Positions 6,937 through 13,505 of a stretch of DNA of 23,147 nucleotides are shown one piece after another (position 1 is the first letter of the stretch; every line of letters begins with the position of its first letter). The position numbers and the translations under genes are program-made. The DNA comes from a virus. The notes under the pieces are model-generated. The model had not been told where the DNA came from and made no database searches. It saw only the letters and a program-made list of their open reading frames with translations. The DNA lies in the IMG/VR virus record IMGVR_UViG_3300019487_000098, positions 1-23,147 of that record; one strand, 5' to 3'.

Positions 6937-7253
6937 TGCCGCCTCGGCGGCGTCGGCACAACGATGCGCGCGCCATGCGCAGGCTCGCTCAACTGATGAC
7001 CGAATCGCGAGCGGAGCTCGACCTTCTCGGCATCGCGCAGATCCCGCTGCAGATACTCGTTCAGCGCATCGCGCAGCGACAGATTCGCCTGCGGATCGCG
7101 CGGATGGTCGTACGCATACTGGTAGCGCTGTCGCACCTTGCGCGCCAGCGGATCCCCGCGTGCGGCGAGCAAAGCAATCTCAGGGCCATACGTACGCAGC
7201 ACTTCTTGCACGTGTTCCCAAGGCCAGTTCAGTACGCCCGCGGCGCTCATCAT
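6933..7253 (-). CDS. Hypothetical protein upstream of the small terminase (106 aa)
   Basis: The frame starts with tandem ATGs at 7253/7250 preceded by a GAGTGAGTGA stretch, and overlaps the small terminase start by 4 bp. The product (MMSAAGVLNWPWEHVQEVLR and onward) is mainly helical and ends in VVPTPPRRQ. The segment LARKVRQRYQYAYDHPRDPQ suggests a basic surface. It is the first gene downstream of a highly structured 136-nt element. Function not recognised; the tight overlap with terS suggests a DNA-packaging accessory role. Confidence 0.65.
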   Translation of the reverse strand: MMSAAGVLNWPWEHVQEVLRTYGPEIALLAARGDPLARKVRQRYQYAYDHPRDPQANLSLRDALNEYLQRDLRDAEKVELRSRFGHQLSEPAHGARIVVPTPPRRQ

Positions 7254-7272
7254 TCACTCACTCGATGCTCAG

Positions 7273-7408
7273 ATGGTACGGCGCCCGCTCTGTCTGGCGT
7301 TCCCACGACCCCCGGTCTAAGGGGTTTGAGTCGTGCTACATCCGCGCGTGACTTCCCATTCAGCGACTTGAACGCTGAGCTGCAAGATCCCGCACGGGCG
7401 CCGTCCAT
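7273..7408 (-). ncRNA. Candidate structured RNA or DNA element with a three-way junction
   Basis: The element fills almost all of the 157-bp gap between the Fis-like gene and the next gene. Plus-strand 7278-7287 (ACGGCGCCCG) is perfectly complementary to 7395-7404, and ATGG at 7273-7276 pairs with CCAT at 7405-7408 across a one-base bulge, giving a 14-bp closing stem. Inside are hairpin 7304-7309/7330-7335 (CACGAC/GTCGTG) with a nested CCCC/GGGG helix (7310-7313/7321-7324), and hairpin 7360-7365/7373-7378 (TCAGCG/CGCTGA). On the minus, transcribed, strand the latter has the 7-nt loop TTCAAGT, which matches a tRNA T-loop consensus. It may be a leader, a processed small RNA, or a packaging-site structure near terS. 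Confidence 0.55.
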
Positions 7409-7410
7409 AT

Positions 7411-7629
7411 TCACAGCCCGTGCTGCGCCCAATTGCCGCGGTGGCGTCGGACTTCCACTTCGACGTTCAGCGCGTGGAGCAGCTTGTACGCATGCGTACG
7501 GTTCACACCGGCGGCGCGCGCCGCCGCAGCGACATTGCCGTCGGCGGCTTTGAGCGCCTGGCGCCAGTACGCGCGGGCCGCCTCGCGCATGCGCTGCGCG
7601 AACTCGCCCTGGCCAGCGAACAGCATCAT
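7411..7629 (-). CDS. Small Fis-type helix-turn-helix protein (72 aa)
   Basis: The ATG at 7629 overlaps the upstream stop (ATGA). Residues 21-51 (YWRQALKAADGNVAAAARAA followed by GVNRTHAYKLL) match the Fis/NtrC C-terminal HTH (HTH_8) pattern, in which A-ALG-NR/H-like residues contact DNA. The protein has no receiver or ATPase domain, so it is a stand-alone Fis-like DNA-binding protein. Lying just before the structured element and the terminase cluster, it may control late transcription or bind the nearby structured DNA. The family assignment rests on the HTH pattern. Confidence 0.7.
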   Translation of the reverse strand: MMLFAGQGEFAQRMREAARAYWRQALKAADGNVAAAARAAGVNRTHAYKLLHALNVEVEVRRHRGNWAQHGL

Positions 7630-8648
7630 GGGATCGTCTTCGAGGCGATATTGGACAACGCGCTTTCGGCGCCATGGGTGGTGTATGCCTTGAGCGCGAA
7701 GAACCAGGTGCCCGGGGTCAAGTTACTCACCACGTAGCTGGTAGCGCCGGCACTTTCGATCTGCGCAGTCTGTATCAGTGTGGCGGCGCTGGGGCCGTAC
7801 AGCACGCGGAAACCGGCGAGATCGGTGAGCGGGGAATTGTCCTCGTTCCGTGTTGGGGCGATCCACGACAGGCGGGCAGTGCCGCTGGCAGGTAGCGTTA
7901 CCGGCGTCCGCTCTTCGAGGATGTTGCTATAGGCACTGAACTCCTCGCCACTCACCGCGCGTACGCGATACTTCAGCGCCAAACCACCGGGGAGGTTGTT
8001 GTTGAGGTACGACGCCGCGGGCGCATTGACCGTCGCCAGCAGTGCGTAGTCCTCGCAGGTCCGGCCTGAGCAGCGCTCGATGGCATACGCGGTTGCGCGC
8101 GTCACGCTAGCCCAGCTGATCGTGATGTTACTGCGATCCGGGTTCGCTGCGTTCGGCGCGCGCACCGCGCTGATGACCGGAGCTGCAAGCGCCGGTGTTG
8201 GAGGCGTCTCGCACGCTCCCGCTGGCGGTACACTCGGCGCCCAACCCTCTGCGACCCAGCACGTCGGGGCCGGCGCGCTCGTGTGCGTGCGTGATTGCGA
8301 CCAGACGCCGGTCGTACCGACAGGACAGTCCTCCGAGCGCGTTTCGTCCGCAGGTTTCTCAGGACACGGCTCCGGCTCCGGCTGCGGGCCGGGCACTGGC
8401 GCAGTCCGGTTGATGCGATACGTCCCACCCTGCACCTTCGCTCCGGTCGGATTGTTGATGCACTCGATGATCGCGATCTCGGGGCGCTGATGATTGCTGA
8501 TCGGCGCGCCGCTCGCGTCCTGACACTGCCAATCGTAGGGTGTGGTGCGCGTCGGCTTTTCGATCTTCGCCTCCGCTGCACCAATCACTCCACCCAGCAG
8601 CATTGCAATCAGCACTACCGCTGTTTTGTGCAGATAACTCGTCTTCAT
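7626..8648 (-). CDS. Secreted protein with two fibronectin type III domains (340 aa)
   Basis: The ATG at 8648 has a GGAGGGC ribosome binding site. The product begins with a clear Sec signal peptide (MKTSYLHKTAVVLIAMLLGG, then VIGAAEA, cleavage after about residue 27). A Cys- and Pro-rich region at about 35-150 includes a PQPEPEPCPEKP linker. Two Fn3-like domains follow at about 155-250 and 252-340, with the usual ISWASVTRATAYAIER and LSWIAP / GTWFFALKAYT strands. A signal-peptide Fn3 protein is unexpected between a resolvase and a DNA-binding protein. It should be exported to the periplasm or surface and could be cargo or a surface-modifying protein. Confidence 0.8.
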   Translation of the reverse strand: MKTSYLHKTAVVLIAMLLGGVIGAAEAKIEKPTRTTPYDWQCQDASGAPISNHQRPEIAIIECINNPTGAKVQGGTYRINRTAPVPGPQPEPEPCPEKPADETRSEDCPVGTTGVWSQSRTHTSAPAPTCWVAEGWAPSVPPAGACETPPTPALAAPVISAVRAPNAANPDRSNITISWASVTRATAYAIERCSGRTCEDYALLATVNAPAASYLNNNLPGGLALKYRVRAVSGEEFSAYSNILEERTPVTLPASGTARLSWIAPTRNEDNSPLTDLAGFRVLYGPSAATLIQTAQIESAGATSYVVSNLTPGTWFFALKAYTTHGAESALSNIASKTIP

Positions 8649-8687
8649 GATGCCCTCCCTCAACATGGTCGTATCAACCCCTCTACG

Positions 8688-9212
8688 TCACTCTCGAACT
8701 ACGCGGGCCGCCGGCGCCGCGAAACTGCGATAAGCCCAATGCGCGATGAGCAACGCTTCCGCTCGCCCGTGATCCTTCACGCGATCCAGATCCGCGCTTG
8801 GAAAGAGCATGCGTGCGCGCGTGAGGCTGGTAGCCTTCTTCTCCTTGTCCGAGGCCTTCGGCATCAACAATCCGAGCGCCGCCTTCCATTTCTGCGGTGT
8901 GACGAGCTCGATCGAGACGCCGGCGATCTGCAGCGCTGCCAGCGTGGAACCCAGCGTCATGCCCTTACTGTTCGCCGCGACTGTACCGAGCTTGGGCATT
9001 GCATGCGTTGCCTCTACGAACGCACGCGGCATTTGCATATCACCATCCTTGAGCTTCGCTTCTCGGACCAGTGCGATCAGTGGCAATGGATCCACCCACT
9101 TCGATTTGCCATGCACGCAGATGGGCAGATCCGCCACGCTCACCAGCTGAGCGCAGCCATCGATAAAAGCGATAGCGCCCGTAATTCCGACATCGACACC
9201 GATCGTAAGCAT
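8688..9212 (-). CDS. RuvC-like Holliday junction resolvase (174 aa)
   Basis: The RNase H-fold nuclease motifs are visible in order: GVDVGITGAIAF with D7, FVEATH with E67, and DHGRAEALLIAHW with D147 and E152. The VTPQKWKAALGL segment at about 104-115 is characteristic of phage RuvC-like resolvases. The enzyme would cut four-way junctions to resolve recombination and replication intermediates before packaging. It starts with ATG at 9212, 9 bp after a small Cys-rich gene, and sits downstream of the replication module. Confidence 0.85.
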   Translation of the reverse strand: MLTIGVDVGITGAIAFIDGCAQLVSVADLPICVHGKSKWVDPLPLIALVREAKLKDGDMQMPRAFVEATHAMPKLGTVAANSKGMTLGSTLAALQIAGVSIELVTPQKWKAALGLLMPKASDKEKKATSLTRARMLFPSADLDRVKDHGRAEALLIAHWAYRSFAAPAARVVRE

Positions 9213-9221
9213 GAGTTGTTC

Positions 9222-9380
9222 TCAGGTTTTTACGGCAATGGCACCTTTTGATGGAATGCCACACACAAAGCATCCCCAGCCATTGAATCCCTTGGGTGCT
9301 TCGAACGCCAAGCACAGCACGTTGCGCACCGAGCCATCGTCGGGCTTACCGCATGCGCAACAGCTGCCGAGCGAGTCCAT
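9222..9380 (-). CDS. Small zinc-ribbon-like protein (52 aa)
   Basis: The ATG at 9380 overlaps the stop of the upstream gene (TGATG), and the stop lies 9 bp before the resolvase start. The product MDSLGSCCACGKPDDGSV continues to GWGCFVCGIPSKGAIAV. The CxxC (CCAC) and CFVC knuckles about 28 residues apart fit a small zinc ribbon. Many phages carry such a protein next to recombination genes. Function is unknown; the start and stop overlaps give confidence that it is translated. Confidence 0.7.
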   Translation of the reverse strand: MDSLGSCCACGKPDDGSVRNVLCLAFEAPKGFNGWGCFVCGIPSKGAIAVKT

Positions 9381-9994
9381 CAGTGCGGCCGCGTCTCGTC
9401 GACGTCCGATTTGCGTCGACTTGGCTTGTCGCTGTCATCGTCATCGCCGTTATCCTCGTCGGGATCCGCTCCACCATCGAGCTGCAGCTTTCCTTGGTTG
9501 TCCGTGTTTTCTTTCGCTGCTTCCTCATCGATGGCCGCAAACGAGAGGTTAAGGGTCACGACCTTGCCGAAGAACTCCTCGAGATCGAGCGTATCGACCT
9601 TGCGCGGCAACACGGCCGTAAGCGTTAACGACATCAGCCCGTACGCACGCTCGTTTTTGACCTTGACGCTGATGTTCCTGATCTTGCCGCCTTCGAAGTC
9701 GAGCTCTTTCTTCGACACGCCGAAGATGATTGCGCCGTAGACATCCTTGTACGCCTGGTCGAGCCAGATCGTGCCGACGTTGTCCTGCGCCGGTTTGGGC
9801 GGTGTGGTGCCATAGTCGAAGAAGAACCGATCAGCGATTTCGCTGCCGAACAGTTCGTTGAACTGATTCTTCGTCAGTGCGATCTGCGTGAAGCGGATGT
9901 CGCGGGCCGCGACGAGCTCGCCGGCGTCGCCGCCCTCCTCGCCCTCACCCGATTGCATCCGCACGTTATGCACGGACAGTTTCTTCGCCATCAT
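9380..9994 (-). CDS. Conserved phage protein with acidic C-terminal tail (204 aa)
   Basis: Tandem ATGs at 9994 and 9991 lie 17-20 bp after the previous stop; the longer frame up to 10162 overlaps that gene and is not preferred. The N-terminal 150 residues form a compact domain (KLSVHNVRMQ; FTQIALTKNQFNELFGSEIA; GTIWLDQAYKDVYGAIIFGV). The tail is strongly acidic (GGADPDEDNGDDDDSDK). Acidic tails of this kind are common in phage single-stranded DNA-binding proteins and recombination mediators, so an SSB-like role is possible. I see no diagnostic motif that proves it. Confidence 0.65.
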   Translation of the reverse strand: MMAKKLSVHNVRMQSGEGEEGGDAGELVAARDIRFTQIALTKNQFNELFGSEIADRFFFDYGTTPPKPAQDNVGTIWLDQAYKDVYGAIIFGVSKKELDFEGGKIRNISVKVKNERAYGLMSLTLTAVLPRKVDTLDLEEFFGKVVTLNLSFAAIDEEAAKENTDNQGKLQLDGGADPDEDNGDDDDSDKPSRRKSDVDETRPH

Positions 9995-10011
9995 CGCCGA
10001 CTTCTGAAATC

Positions 10012-10527
10012 TCACGACACGCCTCCCGTCGGCTGTGGCACTCGGGACTCCAGCAGCGAGAACCAGCCGTACGGCTCCTCGCTGCTCGCATCGATCTTCG
10101 GCACTGAACCAGCGGGATAGGGCTCGCCGTGATCCGGAAAGACCATCGCGTTGATACAACAACTTTCACTCCATGCGCGGTTCACGATCGCTGGATGCTC
10201 GTCTACGCCATTCGATAGCGGCCGATTGCGATCACGCACGATAACGGTGTCGCCGAGCTTGACCTGGCGATCCCCGATCTCGCGCTTCGCCTGGCCGACT
10301 TGGAACGGCATCCATTGTGCAAAGCGTGTTGGCGGCTGCGGGAGACCATCCCGTACCAGTTCCACCGATGTCTCGGCGCGCGAGACGCCATTGTGATCGA
10401 GCACCTGCAGATTGATGCAGCTGTCCGAGTGCACGAATACGATCGTCGCGTCTTCGGGCTGCTCGTCGCTGGTTCGCGGAGCATCTGCCCAGAACCACAC
10501 CTTTCGGCCAATCGTCGGCTTGATCAT
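10012..10527 (-). CDS. Conserved phage hypothetical protein (171 aa)
   Basis: The ATG at 10527 is preceded by GAGGAG with about 7-nt spacing. The product begins MIKPTIGRKVWFWADAP, includes ATIVFVHSDSCINLQVLDHN and WMPFQVGQAKREIG, and ends in SLLESRVPQPTGGVS. This arrangement is recognisable as a frequent but uncharacterised phage and prophage protein, often near replication genes. The VWFW start and the WMPFQVGQ segment are the recognisable signatures. No enzymatic motif is visible. Confidence 0.75.
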   Translation of the reverse strand: MIKPTIGRKVWFWADAPRTSDEQPEDATIVFVHSDSCINLQVLDHNGVSRAETSVELVRDGLPQPPTRFAQWMPFQVGQAKREIGDRQVKLGDTVIVRDRNRPLSNGVDEHPAIVNRAWSESCCINAMVFPDHGEPYPAGSVPKIDASSEEPYGWFSLLESRVPQPTGGVS

Positions 10528-10538
10528 CGTCGTTCTCC

Positions 10539-10859
10539 TCATGCGGCAGCGGGATGCTGCGGCGGTTGTTGTTCCTGCTCGTGATCTGCGTTGAGTTGAC
10601 GCAGATGTGCATTGAGCTGGCGCAGCACTGAGCCCTTGTTGACTGAGCCACAAACGTGCTGCGCAAATCGATTCGCATCGAGATTAGTCGTGCCAAACCA
10701 GCCGTCGTACCAATCGATGAGCCGGCCATCGCGCATCACCCGCGCGCGCGCGACGTGATAGCGAGCGCATTGGCTCACCGCGTGATACTCGGAGGTGACA
10801 CGCCATTTCAGCATCGCGTTCGACCAAGGTGAAACCAAGTTTTCGCACTCACAAGCCAT
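10539..10859 (-). CDS. Hypothetical protein (106 aa)
   Basis: ATG 10859 overlaps the upstream stop by 11 bp. An internal ATG at 10814 (MLKWRVTSEYHAVSQC) is an alternative start that would drop the first 15 residues. The core YHVARARVMRDGRLIDWYDG, then WFGTTNLDANRFAQHVC, is compact with one Trp-rich turn. The C-terminus is Gln-rich (HEQEQQPPQHPAAA) and probably disordered. It follows the helicase-loader-like gene in the replication operon. I do not recognise a family. Confidence 0.55.
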   Translation of the reverse strand: MACECENLVSPWSNAMLKWRVTSEYHAVSQCARYHVARARVMRDGRLIDWYDGWFGTTNLDANRFAQHVCGSVNKGSVLRQLNAHLRQLNADHEQEQQPPQHPAAA

Positions 10860-11361
10860 CACCGATCTGCGCGAAACCGCCAGGCAATCGGCGGTTGATT
10901 TCCGGAGAGGGTGCGATCTGCGGCAACGCTAAACGCGTGCTCTCCACGTCCGAGAGTTCCTCGTATGCGCAGAGAAATCGACGCTGGACATGCGGTAAAT
11001 CACGCTCCTCATCAGCCATGGCGATGGCGCGAAAGCCCCCAACCGCAGCTGCGGCCCGCGCAATGCGACCGGCCGGCAGGCGCTCGGGGCTGCGCCAATC
11101 CAGGCACGCGCGCAGCACGATGGTCCAGGCCTCCGATGGGGTCGGCTCAGCCGCTCGGCGCAGCGCGTTGAACTCGACCGGCCGCGGCATGAATTTCGCA
11201 CTCGCCATCAGGTGCGCGGCGGCGGACTTGAAATCCTCGAATGTCCAATCGCGCAGCGCCAGCCAGTACGCATCGAGCACTAGGCCATCCAGTTCCTGTC
11301 CGTACATGCGGCCCATGCCGCACAGCACGGCGCGAAAGCGTTTGCCGTCGAGCTCAACCAT
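10849..11361 (-). CDS. Replication-associated protein, probable helicase-loader-like partner (170 aa)
   Basis: The start chosen is ATG 11361, which overlaps the initiator stop by 8 bp; an in-frame ATG 24 bp upstream is possible. The segment LVLDAYWLALRDWTFEDFKS followed by MASAKFMPRPVEFNALRRA is typical of a widespread phage family (DUF6475-like) found directly after phage initiator genes. Its position parallels λ P, the protein that delivers host DnaB to the initiator at the origin. The helicase-loading role is inferred from position and not shown by an ATPase motif. Confidence 0.7.
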   Translation of the reverse strand: MVELDGKRFRAVLCGMGRMYGQELDGLVLDAYWLALRDWTFEDFKSAAAHLMASAKFMPRPVEFNALRRAAEPTPSEAWTIVLRACLDWRSPERLPAGRIARAAAAVGGFRAIAMADEERDLPHVQRRFLCAYEELSDVESTRLALPQIAPSPEINRRLPGGFAQIGDGL

Positions 11362-12334
11362 TGGCTGCCTCCCGTCGCTTGGCACGCGTCTCTGGCGGCT
11401 CCCAGTCCTCGGTCTGCTCGATGATTCGCCGCGTCTGCGCTGAGAGGTTGGTGCGCGGCGGTTCAGCGTAGAACTTCATCCCAGCGTCGATTTTCCCGGC
11501 ATCGCGCAGCAGCAGTTCGATGCTGTCGTAGACCGTGGCTCGGTCGTTCTGGCCCATGTGGTGCGGGGAGTTGCGATAGCCGCTGATCGACTGGCACAAG
11601 TCAGCTTCGCTGTAGGCATGCAGCGCTTTTGCGATCAGCTTGCGGCGTTTCTCGTCGAGATTTGCTCGCGGGTGGTCGTGCACGGTTCGCCAGTGCTCGA
11701 AGACGCGCTGGATGGCGTCTGTGGGGATTTTTCCCACACCCACGGGCTCCGAACCGTTCGCGGTCGAGCGCTCGGGCTCGACATGGTTCGGTAGAACTCT
11801 TCCCTTGACTTCTCTTCTCTTCTCTTCCCTTCCCTTCTCTTGGATAGAAGGCTCTGAAGTAGACTTCAGTGCGCTCTCAGGTGGGGTTGAGTCGTCTCTG
11901 AAATCAACTTCAGAAGACTCACTAGAGCGCTCTAAGTCGTCCTCAGGTGGATCACTAGAACCGCCGTTAGAGCCATCACTAGACGGCTCACTAGTGCGCT
12001 CACTAGAAATGAAATACAAACCGACTTTTTTGAGCTTCGCGCGCACCCAGCCTGGTGCGTGATCTGACCAGTCGTGCACCACGTAGCGGTGAGTTAGATC
12101 TGCATCGATGAGTCCGGACTGTAGTAGCGACTGCATGAAGACCTGGGGGTCGCCCATCCAATCGCACGCACGGGCGATCGCTCCGTCCGACCACTTGCCG
12201 ATGTTCCCCTGGGGCGCCATCTCGCTGGCGAAGGCCCATAGCAGCTCGAGGTGGCCGAGAGCAGTCGGCCGCGTAACGTCGAGCCGCGAGGCAAAGTCGA
12301 GCATCTTGGGATGCTTCAGGGCGTTGAGCTTCAC
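11354..12334 (-). CDS. Phage replication initiator, λ O-like organisation (326 aa)
   Basis: The GTG at 12334 overlaps the stop of a 34-aa frame. Residues 1-105 (ALGHLELLWAFASEMAPQGN, then IGKWSDGAIARACDWMG) form a winged-helix-like DNA-binding domain seen in phage replication proteins. Residues 110-195 are a low-complexity linker rich in Ser, Asp, Glu and Lys. Residues 204-290 (AIQRVFEHWRTVHDHPRANL; GQNDRATVYDSIELLLRDAG) form a C-terminal helical domain typical of phage replication proteins. The linker DNA holds repeated motifs and a polypurine tract, as in λ O where the origin lies inside the gene. The next gene is the probable helicase loader. Confidence 0.75.
   Translation of the reverse strand: MKLNALKHPKMLDFASRLDVTRPTALGHLELLWAFASEMAPQGNIGKWSDGAIARACDWMGDPQVFMQSLLQSGLIDADLTHRYVVHDWSDHAPGWVRAKLKKVGLYFISSERTSEPSSDGSNGGSSDPPEDDLERSSESSEVDFRDDSTPPESALKSTSEPSIQEKGREEKRREVKGRVLPNHVEPERSTANGSEPVGVGKIPTDAIQRVFEHWRTVHDHPRANLDEKRRKLIAKALHAYSEADLCQSISGYRNSPHHMGQNDRATVYDSIELLLRDAGKIDAGMKFYAEPPRTNLSAQTRRIIEQTEDWEPPETRAKRREAANG
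11795..12007. repeat. Candidate replication origin inside the initiator gene
   Basis: The plus-strand motif CACTAG occurs five times, starting at 11920, 11953, 11977, 11989 and 12001 (steps of 33, 24, 12 and 12 bp). Four copies extend to TCACTAGA and one to TCACTAGT. Next to it are the palindrome CTGAAGT-AG-ACTTCAG (11854-11869), a near copy CTGAAATCAACTTCAG (11898-11913), the 12-bp palindrome TAGAGCGCTCTA (11923-11934), and a polypyrimidine tract at about 11806-11850. The repeats encode Ser-rich linker using TCT and AGT, codons that look unusual in this GC-rich region. Iterons within the initiator gene are known from lambdoid phages; assignment here is by analogy. Confidence 0.55.
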
Positions 12335-12435
12335 GCCACGCTCCTCGGCCCGACAAATTCAGGCAAGCGCAGCTGACACAGCCAGATGAACAATACATCA
12401 AGCTCATCCGCGTTCTGCGCCTGCTCGAGCGTCAT
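12331..12435 (-). CDS. Small protein overlapping the initiator start (34 aa)
   Basis: ATG 12435 opens a 34-codon frame (MTLEQAQNADELDVLFIWLC, then QLRLPEFVGPRSVA) whose TGA overlaps the GTG of the initiator gene (GTGA). AGAGGA lies about 11 nt upstream of the ATG. The overlap suggests a coupled leader or small protein that helps translation of the initiator. It has a hydrophobic central helix and no recognised motif. Confidence 0.45.
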   Translation of the reverse strand: MTLEQAQNADELDVLFIWLCQLRLPEFVGPRSVA

Positions 12436-12684
12436 CACAAGAAATCCTCTCGCACTCCGGGATCGCCCCGGAGCTGCTGTCGTCTTTGTTGATCGCGCCA
12501 GAGCCCCTCACAGGGGGGTCTGGTTGTTCGCCGCTCGTGAGTCAGTCCGCACGTGCGACCCGCCATCTTTTCGTGTTGCAGTGCCTAGGGCACGGCTGAT
12601 CGAAGCTCAAAAAACCGGCGCCGGAACCGCTCGCAGTACACTGGCGAGGTAACCAACCGCTCCATTTCCTGCGAGGGTCCCGAC
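12436..12684. other. Gap with hairpins between the regulatory and replication genes
   Basis: No convincing gene starts here on either strand. It holds a strong hairpin at 12498-12523 (CCAGA...TCTGG around CCCC/GGGG) followed by TTGTT on the plus strand. A small stem GTGCC-TAG-GGCAC lies near 12582-12594. The palindrome CCGGCGCCGG (12615-12624) is next to an A-run, which on the minus strand reads as a GC-rich core followed by six Ts. The last could be an attenuating terminator between cro and the replication genes, similar in position to λ tR1. The stretch also contains the upstream region of the rightward gene at 12685. Confidence 0.4.
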
Positions 12685-12897
12685 ATGAACCCGTACGACG
12701 CCTTCACGTTCGCTGCCTCCGCGCTGCTGCATGCCCTGTGCGCGACACATCCAGATCCGGTGCGCCTGCAGTCGGCGTTTGTCTTCGAGATAAGCCGCGT
12801 GCTGTCTCAACTGGAGCAACATCCGCTCGGGCCCACATTTGCAGCCGAAGTGCGACAGCACTGCGACAACCTGCTCGGCAGAATCCCGGCGGCATGA
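12685..12897 (+). CDS. Small rightward protein opposed to the replication operon (70 aa)
   Basis: The ATG at 12685 has GAGGG about 6 nt upstream. The product MNPYDAFTFAASALLHALCA, then THPDPVRLQSAFVFEISRVL, has balanced composition and reads as a real helical protein. It is antisense to the C-terminal part of the minus-strand gene at 12704-13147, so one of the two may be shorter in reality. It would be the only gene in this area on the plus strand. Function unknown. Confidence 0.5.
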   Translation: MNPYDAFTFAASALLHALCATHPDPVRLQSAFVFEISRVLSQLEQHPLGPTFAAEVRQHCDNLLGRIPAA

Positions 12898-13147
12898 GCG
12901 AATCAATCAGCCGCTCAATCGCAGCCAGCTCAATGGCATCCTGCAGCAGTTGCTCGGCCGCACGATTGCGAAACCGCGACCAGTCAGTGGGCTTTACGGC
13001 CGCAACGCTCATCGCTGCTTGTTGCTCATGCAGTGCTTCGCGGACGATGTCCTGCTTGTCGCGCCCGCTTCGGCGCGACTTGGATTCCAGCCACACGCGC
13101 GTTTCACGAGTGAGCTTTGCCCGAAAGTCAAAGAGGTCGGCGGCCAT
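12704..13147 (-). CDS. Ribbon-helix-helix-like DNA-binding protein (147 aa; C-terminal part uncertain)
   Basis: The ATG at 13147 gives MAADLFDFRAKLTRETRVWL, then ESKSRRSGRDKQDIVREALH, a pattern resembling Arc/CopG-type ribbon-helix-helix proteins (a short strand, then two helices). The region up to about residue 90 reads like protein. The remainder (WARADVAPVETARGLSRRQT and onward) is low quality and lies antisense to the rightward gene at 12685-12897. It is the second gene of the leftward early operon, directly after the Cro-like gene, so a regulatory role is plausible. Confidence 0.6.
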   Translation of the reverse strand: MAADLFDFRAKLTRETRVWLESKSRRSGRDKQDIVREALHEQQAAMSVAAVKPTDWSRFRNRAAEQLLQDAIELAAIERLIDSLMPPGFCRAGCRSAVALRLQMWARADVAPVETARGLSRRQTPTAGAPDLDVSRTGHAAARRQRT

Positions 13148-13172
13148 GGATTAAGAAGGCATCGGTCGCGGA

Positions 13173-13421
13173 TCAGGCTGAAGCGCGAATAGGCGGCCCC
13201 GGAGAATGTGTATCCAACGGATATAGATCAGGCCGCAATTCATGACGGCTGACACCACTGACGCGCTCGATATCCAGCACGCGTTCGGCCGGAATCTTGG
13301 TGTTCTTCCATTTCGTGATTGCTTGTGGCGACACGCCTACGAGCTCAGCCAGGGTTCGCTGGGATCCGACTGCGTTCGCGGCTCGATCTACCGGATGGAC
13401 TGTCTCTGTGGGTTCGCTCAT
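13173..13421 (-). CDS. Cro/YdaS-like helix-turn-helix regulator (82 aa)
   Basis: Residues 14-55 (AANAVGSQRTLAELVGVSPQ, then AITKWKNTKIPAERVLDIER) match the Cro/YdaS-type HTH, including the SPQAITKWK recognition helix. The family is used by lambdoid phages as the lytic-side regulator. It is the first gene of the leftward operon and is transcribed divergently from the repressor across an 84-bp operator region. The promoter -10 (TATTTT) lies only about 9 bp from the ATG, so the message may be nearly leaderless. It probably shuts down the repressor promoter and helps commit the phage to lytic growth. Confidence 0.85.
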   Translation of the reverse strand: MSEPTETVHPVDRAANAVGSQRTLAELVGVSPQAITKWKNTKIPAERVLDIERVSGVSRHELRPDLYPLDTHSPGPPIRASA

Positions 13422-13429
13422 AGCGATAG

Positions 13430-13471
13430 AAAATACACCGCTGGTTTATGTTCTGTCTACCGCTGGCTGAT
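13430..13471. promoter_or_regulatory. Divergent control region with two operator-like palindromes
   Basis: Two related sites are spaced 22 bp apart: ATACAC-CGCTG-GTTTAT (13433-13449) and GTCTAC-CGCTG-GCTGAT (13455-13471). On the minus strand a promoter reads TAGACA (13454-13459), an 18-bp spacer and TATTTT (13430-13435) in front of the Cro-like gene. The operators cover its -10 and -35, as expected for repressor binding. No strong plus-strand promoter is seen, as for λ pRM, which needs activation. The same palindrome type recurs at 14989-15026. Confidence 0.65.
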
Positions 13472-13505
13472 TGCTCACCTAGCGCTCACGGCGAACAATC
13501 AACCA

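Noticed and set aside
7310-7324. Rho-independent terminator from the CCCC/GGGG hairpin
   Set aside because: No T-run follows on either strand; it is better explained as part of the larger structured element.
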